NCBI RefSeq assembly: GCF_000224415.1
Contig: NZ_AFXQ01000009.1
Coordinates: 1 to 64,000, forward strand
Direction of reading: 5' to 3'
DNA length: 64,000 bases
Source of the DNA: Citricoccus sp. CH26A
GTDB taxonomy: Bacteria; Actinomycetota; Actinomycetes; Actinomycetales; Micrococcaceae
Shown here piece by piece: positions 51,448-59,453 of the stretch. The position numbers were made by a program, and so were the translations under genes. A model generated the notes under the pieces. The model was not told where the DNA came from. It did no database searches and worked only from the letters and a program-made list of their open reading frames with translations. Positions within the stretch are counted from its first letter, which is position 1. Each line of letters starts with the position of its first letter.

Positions 51448-52548
51448 TCAGTCGAAGGTGATGACCGCTCGGGCCACCTTGCCGCCCTCGAGCTCCTTGT
51501 ACGCCTCGTTGATCTCCTCGAGCCTGATGCGCTTCGAGACGAGGTCGTCCAGGTTCAGGCGTCCCTGGACGTAGAGGTCGGCGTACATCGGGATGTCGAT
51601 CTGCGGATTGGTGGATCCCATGAAGACGCCCTTGACGGACTTCCGCTTCATGAGGACGTCGTGGTAGAGCGCCAGGTCGAGCGTGCTTTCCGGCTGCTGC
51701 ATGCCCACCACGTAGGCGGTGCCGTCCATCCCGAGGATCTCGAAAGCCTGCCTCATGGTCGCCAGCACGCCGATCATCTCGAAGGCGTGGTGCACCCCGT
51801 AGCCACCGGTGATCTCCATGACCCGCTCGATGACGTCATCGTCCTTCGGGTTGATGGTGTCGGTTGCGCCGAACTTCCGGGCCAGCTCGAGCTTTTCGGG
51901 CTGTAGGTCGATGGCGATGATCCGGCGGGCTCCGGCGATCTTGGCGCCCTGCACGCCGTTGAGGCCCACGCCGCCGCAACCGAAGACCGCCACGTAGTCG
52001 CCGGGGCGGACACCCGCGGTATTGATGGCGGTGCCGATGCCCGTGACCACGCCGCAGCCGAGGAGGCAGGCTCGGTCGAAGGGAATCTCCTTGTTGATCT
52101 TGACGAGGTTGTTCTCGTGCGAAAGCGCCTGTTCGGCGAACCCTGCCAGACCCATGAACTGGGTAATCGGACTACCGTCCTCGGCGGCAATCCTCTGGGT
52201 GTCGTCCGCGTCGCGGGCGGTGGAGGTGTTCTGGTTGAGGCAACGGAACGGGGCGCCCTTCATGCACTCGCCGCAGCTCCCGCAGAAGCTGACCAGGGAT
52301 CCGGTCACATGGTCGCCCACAGCCAGGCCAGTGACGTCCGGTCCGACCTCGCGGACGATTCCGGCGATCTCGTGCCCGAGGACGGTCGGCATGGGAAAGC
52401 CGAAGTCGTGAGAGCGGATGTGCTCGTCGGAGTGGCAGAGGCCGCTGGCCTTGATGTCGACCAGGACCTCCTGTCCCTTAGGGGCATCGAGCTTGACGTC
52501 GCGGATCTCGTACTTGCCGCCGACTCTGTCCAGGACTGCAGCCTTCAT
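51448..52548 (-). CDS. Zinc-dependent alcohol dehydrogenase (class III/NDMA type)
   Basis: A 366-residue medium-chain dehydrogenase. Catalytic Zn ligands lie in ASGLCHSDEH and GHEIAG; four structural Cys lie in SFCGSCGECMKGAPFRC. The NAD fold is GCGGVGLNGVQGAKIAGARRI with Asp in IAIDLQ. ATG 52548 is preceded by GGAGA; the frame runs on to 52695 over the promoter. It is probably a separate transcription unit with its own strong promoter. It could oxidise the pathway alcohol or detoxify an aldehyde. Confidence 0.88.
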   Translation of the reverse strand: MKAAVLDRVGGKYEIRDVKLDAPKGQEVLVDIKASGLCHSDEHIRSHDFGFPMPTVLGHEIAGIVREVGPDVTGLAVGDHVTGSLVSFCGSCGECMKGAPFRCLNQNTSTARDADDTQRIAAEDGSPITQFMGLAGFAEQALSHENNLVKINKEIPFDRACLLGCGVVTGIGTAINTAGVRPGDYVAVFGCGGVGLNGVQGAKIAGARRIIAIDLQPEKLELARKFGATDTINPKDDDVIERVMEITGGYGVHHAFEMIGVLATMRQAFEILGMDGTAYVVGMQQPESTLDLALYHDVLMKRKSVKGVFMGSTNPQIDIPMYADLYVQGRLNLDDLVSKRIRLEEINEAYKELEGGKVARAVITFD

Positions 52549-52910
52549 GGATTCTCCTAGCGGGAGGGAAATGAAATGGGAGGGTTTCACGATTGATCGG
52601 CCTTCACGAATGTGGGCCACATCACAATGCATTCTATTGCGTTTGAATCGTCGGGCAAGGGATGGGCCACCTCGGCTTCTTATTGCCGAGCGCACTGCGA
52701 GGGATGCATCGTTTCACGGTGTCGTCGACCCCGAAGGACATCTCCGACGATCCCGCCGGAGAGGGGCTTGGGATTCGAGTGCCCGCGGCCAGCGGCACCT
52801 GGCACCTCGTGTCGATGAAATGTCCCTGGGGAGTCCGTGGGCTGGTCGCATGATGGAGGTGACCAGCCCGCAGCTCTCGGGCCCGGTGCGCTGGGGGCCG
52901 TCCGAGCCCC
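52549..52910. other. 362-bp non-coding gap between ADH and thiolase genes
   Basis: Upstream region of ADH (promoter near 52631-52658) followed by about 250 bases in which I see no recognisable protein, RNA or repeat. Several short open frames exist on both strands, but none has family-like composition. It may be residual sequence from a lost gene. Confidence 0.5.
52611..52658 (-). promoter_or_regulatory. Promoter of Zn-ADH gene with palindrome
   Basis: On the minus strand: TTGCCC (52653-52658), 16-base spacer, TAGAAT (52631-52636). The palindrome TGTGG-G-CCACA (52611-52621) lies just beyond the predicted start of transcription, about 63 bases before the ATG. Confidence 0.6.
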
Positions 52911-54107
52911 TCAGGCCTCCCATCGCCGGAAGAGGGCGGCGATGGCCTGCCCTCCACCGATACACAAGGTCGCGATGCCGTACTCCAGCCCTCGGCGTTG
53001 CAGGTCCTTCGCGACGCGCAGGGCAAGGATGGCGCCAGTGGCGCCGATCGGATGTCCCATGGCGATGGCTCCGCCATACGGATTCGTGCTGTCGGGATCC
53101 AGCCCGGCGTCGCGGATGACGGCCAGGGCTTGGGCGGCGAACGCCTCGTTGAGTTCGACGATCCCGACGTCGGCGGGCTTCAACCCGGTCTCGGCGAAGA
53201 GTTTCTGCAGGGCCAGGGTCGGGGCGTACCCCATGAGCGCAGGGTCCAGTCCCGCCACCGTGACGTGTTCGAGCGTGGCCATGGCGGATAATCCGCGGTC
53301 CCGGAGGGTGGATTCTCGCATGAGCACCATGGCCGCGGCGCCGTCGTTGATGCCGGAGGAATTGCCGGCGGTGACCGTTCCGTCCTTGCTGAACGCCGGG
53401 CGAAGGGCCTGCAGGCTCTCGAGGGTGGTGTCGGCGCGGGGGTGTTCGTCCTCGGTGACCGTCACAGGCCGCTTGCCCGGGACCTCCACAGGGACGATCT
53501 CCTCGGCGAACGCCTGTCGGGCGGCGGCGGTTGCCGCTCGACGCTGGCTCTCGAACGCGAAGTCATCCTGGTCGGCGCGGCTGATGCCGTACTTGTCGGC
53601 CACGTTCTCCGCGGTGACCCCCATGTGCTTGTTGCTGAAGGGGTCGGTCAGCATCGCCAGGGTCCCGTCGAGTGTCGTGCGGTTGCCCAGCCGCGCATTG
53701 GCGCGTGCCTCGTAGTCCAGGAACGGCATCCGGGACATCGATTCATCACCGCCAGCGACGGCGACGTCGGTGGCACCCCACTGTAATTGCTGGGCAGCCG
53801 ACCAGAGTGCCTGGAGCCCGCTGCCGCAGAGACGGTTCACCGTCATCGCGGTGCTGTCGGGCTGGATCCCGGCGGCCAGTGCGACGCGTCGTGCGTTGTA
53901 GGCGTCCGCCCCCACTTGGCCCACGCAGCCCATCGTGACCTCGCCGACATCCGCGGCCTGGACGCCACTGCGTGACAGTGCCGCCGTCGTCGCGATGGCT
54001 CCCAATTCGTGCGCCGGTACGGCCTTCAGGCTTCCGCCGAACCGGCCCACCGGGGTCCGGGCGCCGTCGACGATGACGATCTTCTCCTGCTTCTTGTGCT
54101 GCATCAT
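52911..54107 (-). CDS. Thiolase (acetyl-CoA C-acyltransferase)
   Basis: A 398-residue thiolase. The nucleophilic Cys lies in VNRLCGSGLQALWSA, the NEAFA motif in VELNEAFAAQALAV, His in GGAIAMGHPIGATG and the second Cys in TLCIGGGQAIAA. It would cleave 3-ketoacyl-CoA with CoA. ATG 54107 (or 54104) follows GAGAA; the open frame upstream overlaps the acyl-CoA dehydrogenase gene and is not needed. It is the last gene of the long minus-strand operon. Confidence 0.92.
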   Translation of the reverse strand: MMQHKKQEKIVIVDGARTPVGRFGGSLKAVPAHELGAIATTAALSRSGVQAADVGEVTMGCVGQVGADAYNARRVALAAGIQPDSTAMTVNRLCGSGLQALWSAAQQLQWGATDVAVAGGDESMSRMPFLDYEARANARLGNRTTLDGTLAMLTDPFSNKHMGVTAENVADKYGISRADQDDFAFESQRRAATAAARQAFAEEIVPVEVPGKRPVTVTEDEHPRADTTLESLQALRPAFSKDGTVTAGNSSGINDGAAAMVLMRESTLRDRGLSAMATLEHVTVAGLDPALMGYAPTLALQKLFAETGLKPADVGIVELNEAFAAQALAVIRDAGLDPDSTNPYGGAIAMGHPIGATGAILALRVAKDLQRRGLEYGIATLCIGGGQAIAALFRRWEA

Positions 54108-54174
54108 TTCTCGTTTCCGTTCTCTCTCCAGTCCGAACCTCGGTTGCGTCACCGGGTAGGTGGCGGGCCAGCCG

Positions 54175-55419
54175 TCAGCCGGCGACCTCACGTCCCAGCA
54201 GCTGCCTGGCGATGATCCACTTCTGGATCTCGTTGGCACCCTCGTAGATCTCCGTCACCTTGCTGTCCCGGTATATGGCCTCGACCGGTCCGGTCGTTCC
54301 GTCCGCTCCCAGTTCCTGCGTGTAACCCATCCCGCCGAAGAGCTGGACGGCTTCACGGGCGATGTCGACGGCCAGGGACGTGCCGGCCACCTTGGCCATG
54401 GCCGCCTCCGGTTCCGGGACCGTGACGCCCTCGTCCATCCGGAGGGCGGCCTTGATGTACAGGGATCGAGCGGACTCCAGCTGGATGGCCCGTTCGGCCA
54501 TCAGGAACTGCCAGTGCTGTAACCGGCCGAGGGGGGCCCCGAACGCCTCTCTGGTGCTCAGGCGCTCGGTCATGTGATCGAACGCTGCCTGCGCCATCCC
54601 GACGCCGGCGGCGGAGATGGCGATGCGCCCGTACGTCAGCATCGACAGGGCGATCTTCAGGCCACCACCCTCAGTGCCGAGCAGGGCGTGGTCCGGCAGG
54701 TCGACGTCATCCAGGATCACGTCTGCCGTGAGCTGGCCCTTGTTGCCGATCTTGCGGTCCGCACGCCCCACGGTGACCCCCGTAGTGGTGGCCGGCACGA
54801 TGAACATGGACAGCCGGTCCGCGGTCCTGGCCAGCACGAGGATGATGTCCGCGACCGGGGCGTTGGTGATCCAGCGCTTCCGGCCCTGGAGTCGCCAGCC
54901 GGAGGAGGTCCGAGTGGCGACGGTCTGGACGGACTGTGGACTGAGGTCGCTCGAGGAGCCCGGTTCACTGGTGGCGAAGGCGCCGATGAGTTCACCGCGG
55001 ACCAAGGGCCGGAGCCATTCGTCCTGCTGCCGGGATGTGCCCTGCGTGAGTGCGGTCCCGGCCAGGACGCAGTGGACGTCGTAGATCGCGGCGACGGAAT
55101 TCGAGTGATAGGCCATCTCTTCGATGGCGGCCACGGTGGCCGACGCCGGTCGCTGCAGTCCCAGCCCTCCCGCCTCGGCCCGGAAGGCGATACGGAACAG
55201 CTCCTCCTGGGCCATCGCCTCGAACACGTCCGTGGGGAACCCGTCCTCGACCTCGTCGCCGGTGGCGATCCGGTGGGCGGCGGGTGCGATGACCGAGTCG
55301 GCGAAACGACGGACCCGGCTCCGGATCTCCATGGTCTCGTCGCTGGACAGCAGGTCGTGGTACAGGCGGTCGGCCTGACGGGCGGGGACGTGGACTGCGC
55401 TGGCGGTGGTGCTGGTCAT
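54175..55419 (-). CDS. Acyl-CoA dehydrogenase (1)
   Basis: A 414-residue flavoprotein. The family stretches FATSEPGSSSD, GRKRWITNAPVADI, LSTREAFGAPLGRLQHWQF and QLFGGMGYTQELG near the end are present; the catalytic Glu probably lies in IYEGANEIQKWII. It introduces the 2,3 double bond of an acyl-CoA. The start MTSTTASAV is a normal non-structured leader. It is followed by the thiolase after 67 bases. Confidence 0.9.
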   Translation of the reverse strand: MTSTTASAVHVPARQADRLYHDLLSSDETMEIRSRVRRFADSVIAPAAHRIATGDEVEDGFPTDVFEAMAQEELFRIAFRAEAGGLGLQRPASATVAAIEEMAYHSNSVAAIYDVHCVLAGTALTQGTSRQQDEWLRPLVRGELIGAFATSEPGSSSDLSPQSVQTVATRTSSGWRLQGRKRWITNAPVADIILVLARTADRLSMFIVPATTTGVTVGRADRKIGNKGQLTADVILDDVDLPDHALLGTEGGGLKIALSMLTYGRIAISAAGVGMAQAAFDHMTERLSTREAFGAPLGRLQHWQFLMAERAIQLESARSLYIKAALRMDEGVTVPEPEAAMAKVAGTSLAVDIAREAVQLFGGMGYTQELGADGTTGPVEAIYRDSKVTEIYEGANEIQKWIIARQLLGREVAG

Positions 55420-55464
55420 GTCATCTCCAGGGATGGGTGGTCGTGGTCTGCCGAGACGGGGGCG

Positions 55465-56238
55465 TCACCTGGCGGTGTAGCCGGCATCGGCGTGGATGGT
55501 GCTTCCGGTGACGTAGGAGGAGCAGTCGGAGGCGAGCCAGAGCGACGCCTGGGCCACCTCTTCGGCCGTGCCGATCCGGTGCAGCAGGCTCAGGTCCGGG
55601 GCGACGTCGGCCTCCGCCTGGCCGCGGCGGGCGAGGGCCGCCCGCAGCATGGGGGTGTCCATGGCGCCCGGGGCCACGCAGTTCACCCGGATGCCCCGGG
55701 CCCCGTTCTCCATCGCTGCCACCTTCGTGAGCCCGACGATCCCGTGCTTGGCGGCCACATAGGCGGCGGAACGTGGCCGGCCACGGAACCCTCGCACGGA
55801 CGAGATATTGACGACGGAACCTCCCTGGCCCTGGCGTATCAGCTGCCTCAGTTCGTACTTCAGGGACAGTGCAACGCCTCGGAGATTGACGTCCATGAGG
55901 CGATCCCAGTCGTCCACGTCGAGCTCGTCGAGCGGCCGCAGGTCGGGGGTCACCGCGGCGTTGTTCACGGCGATGTCCAGCCGGCCGAAGCCCTCGACGA
56001 CCGCCTCAACCATCGACTCGACGTCCTCCGGCCGGGACACGTCCGTCCGGACGAACAGGGCGGTCCCTCCGGAGGCCTCGATGTGGGCCACGACCCGCTC
56101 TCCCGACCCCACGTCGACGTCGGCGACGGCCACGCTGGCGCCGGACGCGGCGAAGAGCCGTGCCGTGGCCTCGCCCAGGCCCGCTCCGCCGCCCGTCACG
56201 AGGGCCACCTTGTCCTGGAGCACGGGATGCGTCGTCAT
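55465..56238 (-). CDS. Short-chain dehydrogenase/reductase (2)
   Basis: A 257-residue SDR. It shows VTGGGAGLGEATARLF for cofactor binding, Asp in VAVADVDVG (NAD preference), NNAA, catalytic Ser in NISSVRG and YVAAKHG. A role as 3-hydroxyacyl-CoA or ring-alcohol dehydrogenase fits. ATG 56238 or GTG 56244. It lies between the flavoenzyme LLM gene and the dehydrogenase gene, with 25- and 45-base gaps, so it belongs to the same operon. Confidence 0.88.
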   Translation of the reverse strand: MTTHPVLQDKVALVTGGGAGLGEATARLFAASGASVAVADVDVGSGERVVAHIEASGGTALFVRTDVSRPEDVESMVEAVVEGFGRLDIAVNNAAVTPDLRPLDELDVDDWDRLMDVNLRGVALSLKYELRQLIRQGQGGSVVNISSVRGFRGRPRSAAYVAAKHGIVGLTKVAAMENGARGIRVNCVAPGAMDTPMLRAALARRGQAEADVAPDLSLLHRIGTAEEVAQASLWLASDCSSYVTGSTIHADAGYTAR

Positions 56239-56263
56239 TGCCACTCGATTCCACGGTCACCGC

Positions 56264-57277
56264 TCAGCGGAACGCCGGCAGGACCTGGTCCTTGAACAGT
56301 TCCAGGGTGCGGAGCACCTGTTCCTGGCCCAGCTCGTACCACTGCATGCGCAGCACGATGTAGGTCAGGCCCTGGGCCTCCAGCTCCTTCAGCGAGGCGA
56401 TGACGGACGCCGGGTCGGCGAACAGGTAGGAGGCGTCCGCGGTCTGGGTCGCTGCCTGGTCGGAGGCCAGGTGGGCGTAGTTGCCGGTCTGGTCCGGGGC
56501 GTTGTAGCGGGCGTATTTCCGGCTCAGCGCGTTGCGGGCACCGAGGCCGATCTCCCGGGCACGGTCGGCATCGGGGTCCAGGACCAGCTCGCGGCGGACC
56601 ACGAACTCCGCGGCCGGACCGAGGCCGAGACGATCGCGCTCGGCCCGGTAGTGCCCCAGGACTGTCTCGAGCTTCTCAGGGGAGGCGTGCGGAGGCACGA
56701 TCCAGGCGTCACCGAGCCGGGCCGCGCGTTCTGCGCCCTTGCGGTGAGCGCCCGCACCGATCCAGATCTGTGGGCCACCGGGTTGGACCGGGACCAGGCT
56801 GATCCGCTCGTCCTCGACCTGGAAGTGGTGGCCGGCGAAGCTCGTCGGTTCTCCTCTCCAGAGCTGGCGGACCAGCTGGATGCTCTCCTCGAATCGCCCG
56901 ATGCGCTCCTCCATCGGCACCCCGAAGGCCTTGAATTCGTTCTCCCGGTAGCCCATGCCGAACCCGGCGATCACGTTGCCGTTGGTGAGGTGGTCCAGGG
57001 TGGAGAATTCCTCGGCCACCCCTACAGGGTGGCGCAGCGGCAGGATGTACATGTTCGTGCCGAGCTTCATGTCGCCGGCGTCCTGTGCCAGGGCGGACAG
57101 CAGGTGCACGGGTTGCAGGGTCGGCATGGCGCCGAGGTAGTGCTGCAGCACCCAGAGTGAGTCGATCCCGGCGTCACGTGCGGCGCGGACCTGTTCGCGC
57201 AGCATGGAGACGCGGCTGGCGGGCACCACGTGCGCCGGGAAGTCATTCATCAGGGCAAGGCCGAACTTCAGGGCCAT
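56264..57277 (-). CDS. LLM-class flavin-dependent oxidoreductase
   Basis: A luciferase-like monooxygenase fold protein of 337 residues. Typical parts are FGLALMNDFPAHVVPASR at the start, GTNMYILPLRHPVGVAEEF and GFGMGYRENEFKAFG, followed by IWIGAGAHRKGAERAARLGDAW. It may use FMN with a reductase or F420. It could oxygenate or reduce an intermediate. AAGGAG precedes the ATG. The gap to the upstream synthetase gene is only 4 bases. Confidence 0.87.
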   Translation of the reverse strand: MALKFGLALMNDFPAHVVPASRVSMLREQVRAARDAGIDSLWVLQHYLGAMPTLQPVHLLSALAQDAGDMKLGTNMYILPLRHPVGVAEEFSTLDHLTNGNVIAGFGMGYRENEFKAFGVPMEERIGRFEESIQLVRQLWRGEPTSFAGHHFQVEDERISLVPVQPGGPQIWIGAGAHRKGAERAARLGDAWIVPPHASPEKLETVLGHYRAERDRLGLGPAAEFVVRRELVLDPDADRAREIGLGARNALSRKYARYNAPDQTGNYAHLASDQAATQTADASYLFADPASVIASLKELEAQGLTYIVLRMQWYELGQEQVLRTLELFKDQVLPAFR

Positions 57278-57281
57278 GGGA

Positions 57282-59453
57282 TCACTCCTTGTGGAACGGG
57301 TCGAGGACGAGGGCGGCGTCGACGATGGAGGCGCCGCCTCCCGGTGTGCAGGAGACGACGACGGGGTTCAGATCGGCCTGCGTGATCCAGTCGGCACCGG
57401 CGAACAGGACGGAGAAGTCCACGATGAGCTGGGTCAGGGCCTCACGGTCATGGGTGGTTCCGCGATGGCCGCGCAGTACGCGGTCGATGGCGAGCCCGTC
57501 GAGCGCGGCACCGGCCTCCTCGGCCGAGACGGGGCACTGGCGGAACGCCACGTCATCGAGCAGCTCCGCGAGCACCCCTCCGGCCCCGACCATGATCAGG
57601 GGGCCGAACCGCGGGTCGCGTACGCCGCCGATGATCACCTCGAGGCCCCGGTGAAGCTCGGAGAGCAGCACGCCCTCGGGGTTCAGTTGGTTCTCGTCGA
57701 CGATGCCCGTGAAATCGTGGATCGCCTGTTCGAGTTCAGCCTGATCGCGCAGGCCGACCCGGACCAGACCCAGGTCGGACTTGTGGATGACGCCGGTGCA
57801 GAGTTGCTTGGCGACCAGCGGAAAGCCGATCTGCTGGGCCTTCTCGACGGCGTCGGCCGGGTCCATGGACAGGACCTCCCGGGCGACGGGCAGCCCGTGC
57901 TGCCGCAGGAACTCCTTGGCCTCATGCTCACCGGGCTCGTTCGCCAGCCCTGCCGGGCGGGAGACCGACAGCACCTCCGGGCGGGCGGTGTCCTCCACCA
58001 CGGTGCCCCGCAGGACGGACCAGCGGTGCAGGCCGGCCAGGGCGGTCAGCGCCGCGTCGACCGAACCGAAGGCCGGCGCCCCGCCGGCCCGCATGATCTG
58101 CTCACTGCGGCCTGTCAGGTTCTCGGCCGTCCAGGCCGAGACCACCGTGGGCTTGGTGCTGGCTTTCGCCGCGGAGATGAATCCGGGCAGCAGTCGCTCG
58201 GCGTCGTGGGCCCCCCAGGTGGGGATGGCGTACAGCACCATGTCGAACTCGTCGGCGCGCTCGAGCTCGCCCAGGACGGTGCCGAGGAACTCGGAGTTGC
58301 CGATCACCTGGCCGGTGAGGTCGAAGGGGTTGCTGGGTGTCCCGAAACGCATGTCCCGGGACAGCGCCTCGACGGTGCCGGCGGACAGGGGCGCAACGTC
58401 GAGTCCGAGCTCGCTGGCCCGGTCGGCGGCGTAGCTGCACTCGCCGCCGGACGGTGAGACGATGAGAAGGCGGCCTGACGCCGGCGGGTCCATGCGCGAC
58501 ATCAGTCCGGCGGTGTCGATGAGGGCGTCCACGGAGTCGACCTCGAGGACACCGAGCTGGGCCATGACATCGCGGAAGACCGCGTAGGAGCCGGCCAGCG
58601 CGCCGGTGTGGCTGAGCGAGCTGCGCTGCCCGGCGTCCGAACGGCCGACCTTCAGGACCAGGACGGGCTTGCCCGCCCGATGGGCCTTGGCCACGGCGGC
58701 CCGGAACGCCGAGACGTCGCGTAGGTCTTCGACGAACAGGGCGATCACCCGGGTGGGTCCGTCATCGGCCAGCGCCTCGACGAGTTCGGCGACATCGATG
58801 TCCCCCTCGTTGCCGACACTGACGAACCCGCGCACGCCGATGCCGCGTCCCTGGGCACGGTTGAACAGGTTCACGGCCATTCCGCCGCTCTGGCTGACGA
58901 TGCTGATGCCACCGGGGGTGTGGGCGTCGGTGATGTTGAGCGTCGGACAGGGCACCACGTTGTCCACGACGCTGACGGCACCGATGCAGTTCGGCCCGAT
59001 CAGCCGGCTGCCCCCTGCCCGGGCCACGTGGACGAGATCCTGCTGGGCTTCCCTGCCGGCCGGACCGTCCTCGGCGAAGCCGGCCGAGCACACGGTGATG
59101 ACCTTGACCCCGGCCTCCACGCAGTCGCGGACGGCCTGCTGCACCAGATCACTGCGCACCAGGATCATCGCGGCATCCACCGGCCGGCCGATGTGGCGCA
59201 CCGTGGGATAGCACGTCAGGCCGTTGATCTCGGTGTGCCGCGGGTTGACCGGGTAGACCGCCCCTGCATAACCGGTCCGCAGAAGATTGGTCAGGCTGCG
59301 GGACGAGTAACCGTCCGGGTTGGCAGAGGCTCCGACCAAGGCGATGGAGCGAGGGGCGAACACCGCGCCGAGGTCCACGGACGGACCTTCCGGGGCGATG
59401 CCGCTGGCGGTTCCATCGGGGGACTCGACAGTGATCGATACGGGGGTGCTCAT
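57282..59453 (-). CDS. NDP-forming acyl-CoA synthetase (acetate-CoA ligase family)
   Basis: A 723-residue single-chain enzyme. It has a CoA-binding domain (FAPRSIALVGASANPDGYSS, about 29-48), succinyl-CoA-ligase-like domains, a phosphohistidine motif SLSHTGALAGSYAVF and an ATP-grasp domain in the last ~230 residues (HGLPVAREVLSMDPADAVEK). Such enzymes use ADP/ATP rather than AMP chemistry. It joins an AMP-forming ligase in the same island, so two kinds of CoA activation are present. ATG overlaps the OYE gene stop (ATGA). Confidence 0.88.
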   Translation of the reverse strand: MSTPVSITVESPDGTASGIAPEGPSVDLGAVFAPRSIALVGASANPDGYSSRSLTNLLRTGYAGAVYPVNPRHTEINGLTCYPTVRHIGRPVDAAMILVRSDLVQQAVRDCVEAGVKVITVCSAGFAEDGPAGREAQQDLVHVARAGGSRLIGPNCIGAVSVVDNVVPCPTLNITDAHTPGGISIVSQSGGMAVNLFNRAQGRGIGVRGFVSVGNEGDIDVAELVEALADDGPTRVIALFVEDLRDVSAFRAAVAKAHRAGKPVLVLKVGRSDAGQRSSLSHTGALAGSYAVFRDVMAQLGVLEVDSVDALIDTAGLMSRMDPPASGRLLIVSPSGGECSYAADRASELGLDVAPLSAGTVEALSRDMRFGTPSNPFDLTGQVIGNSEFLGTVLGELERADEFDMVLYAIPTWGAHDAERLLPGFISAAKASTKPTVVSAWTAENLTGRSEQIMRAGGAPAFGSVDAALTALAGLHRWSVLRGTVVEDTARPEVLSVSRPAGLANEPGEHEAKEFLRQHGLPVAREVLSMDPADAVEKAQQIGFPLVAKQLCTGVIHKSDLGLVRVGLRDQAELEQAIHDFTGIVDENQLNPEGVLLSELHRGLEVIIGGVRDPRFGPLIMVGAGGVLAELLDDVAFRQCPVSAEEAGAALDGLAIDRVLRGHRGTTHDREALTQLIVDFSVLFAGADWITQADLNPVVVSCTPGGGASIVDAALVLDPFHKE

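Noticed and set aside
52612-52853. Small open frames in the gap between ADH and thiolase genes
   Set aside because: None has a ribosome site plus protein-like composition, and none resembles a known family.
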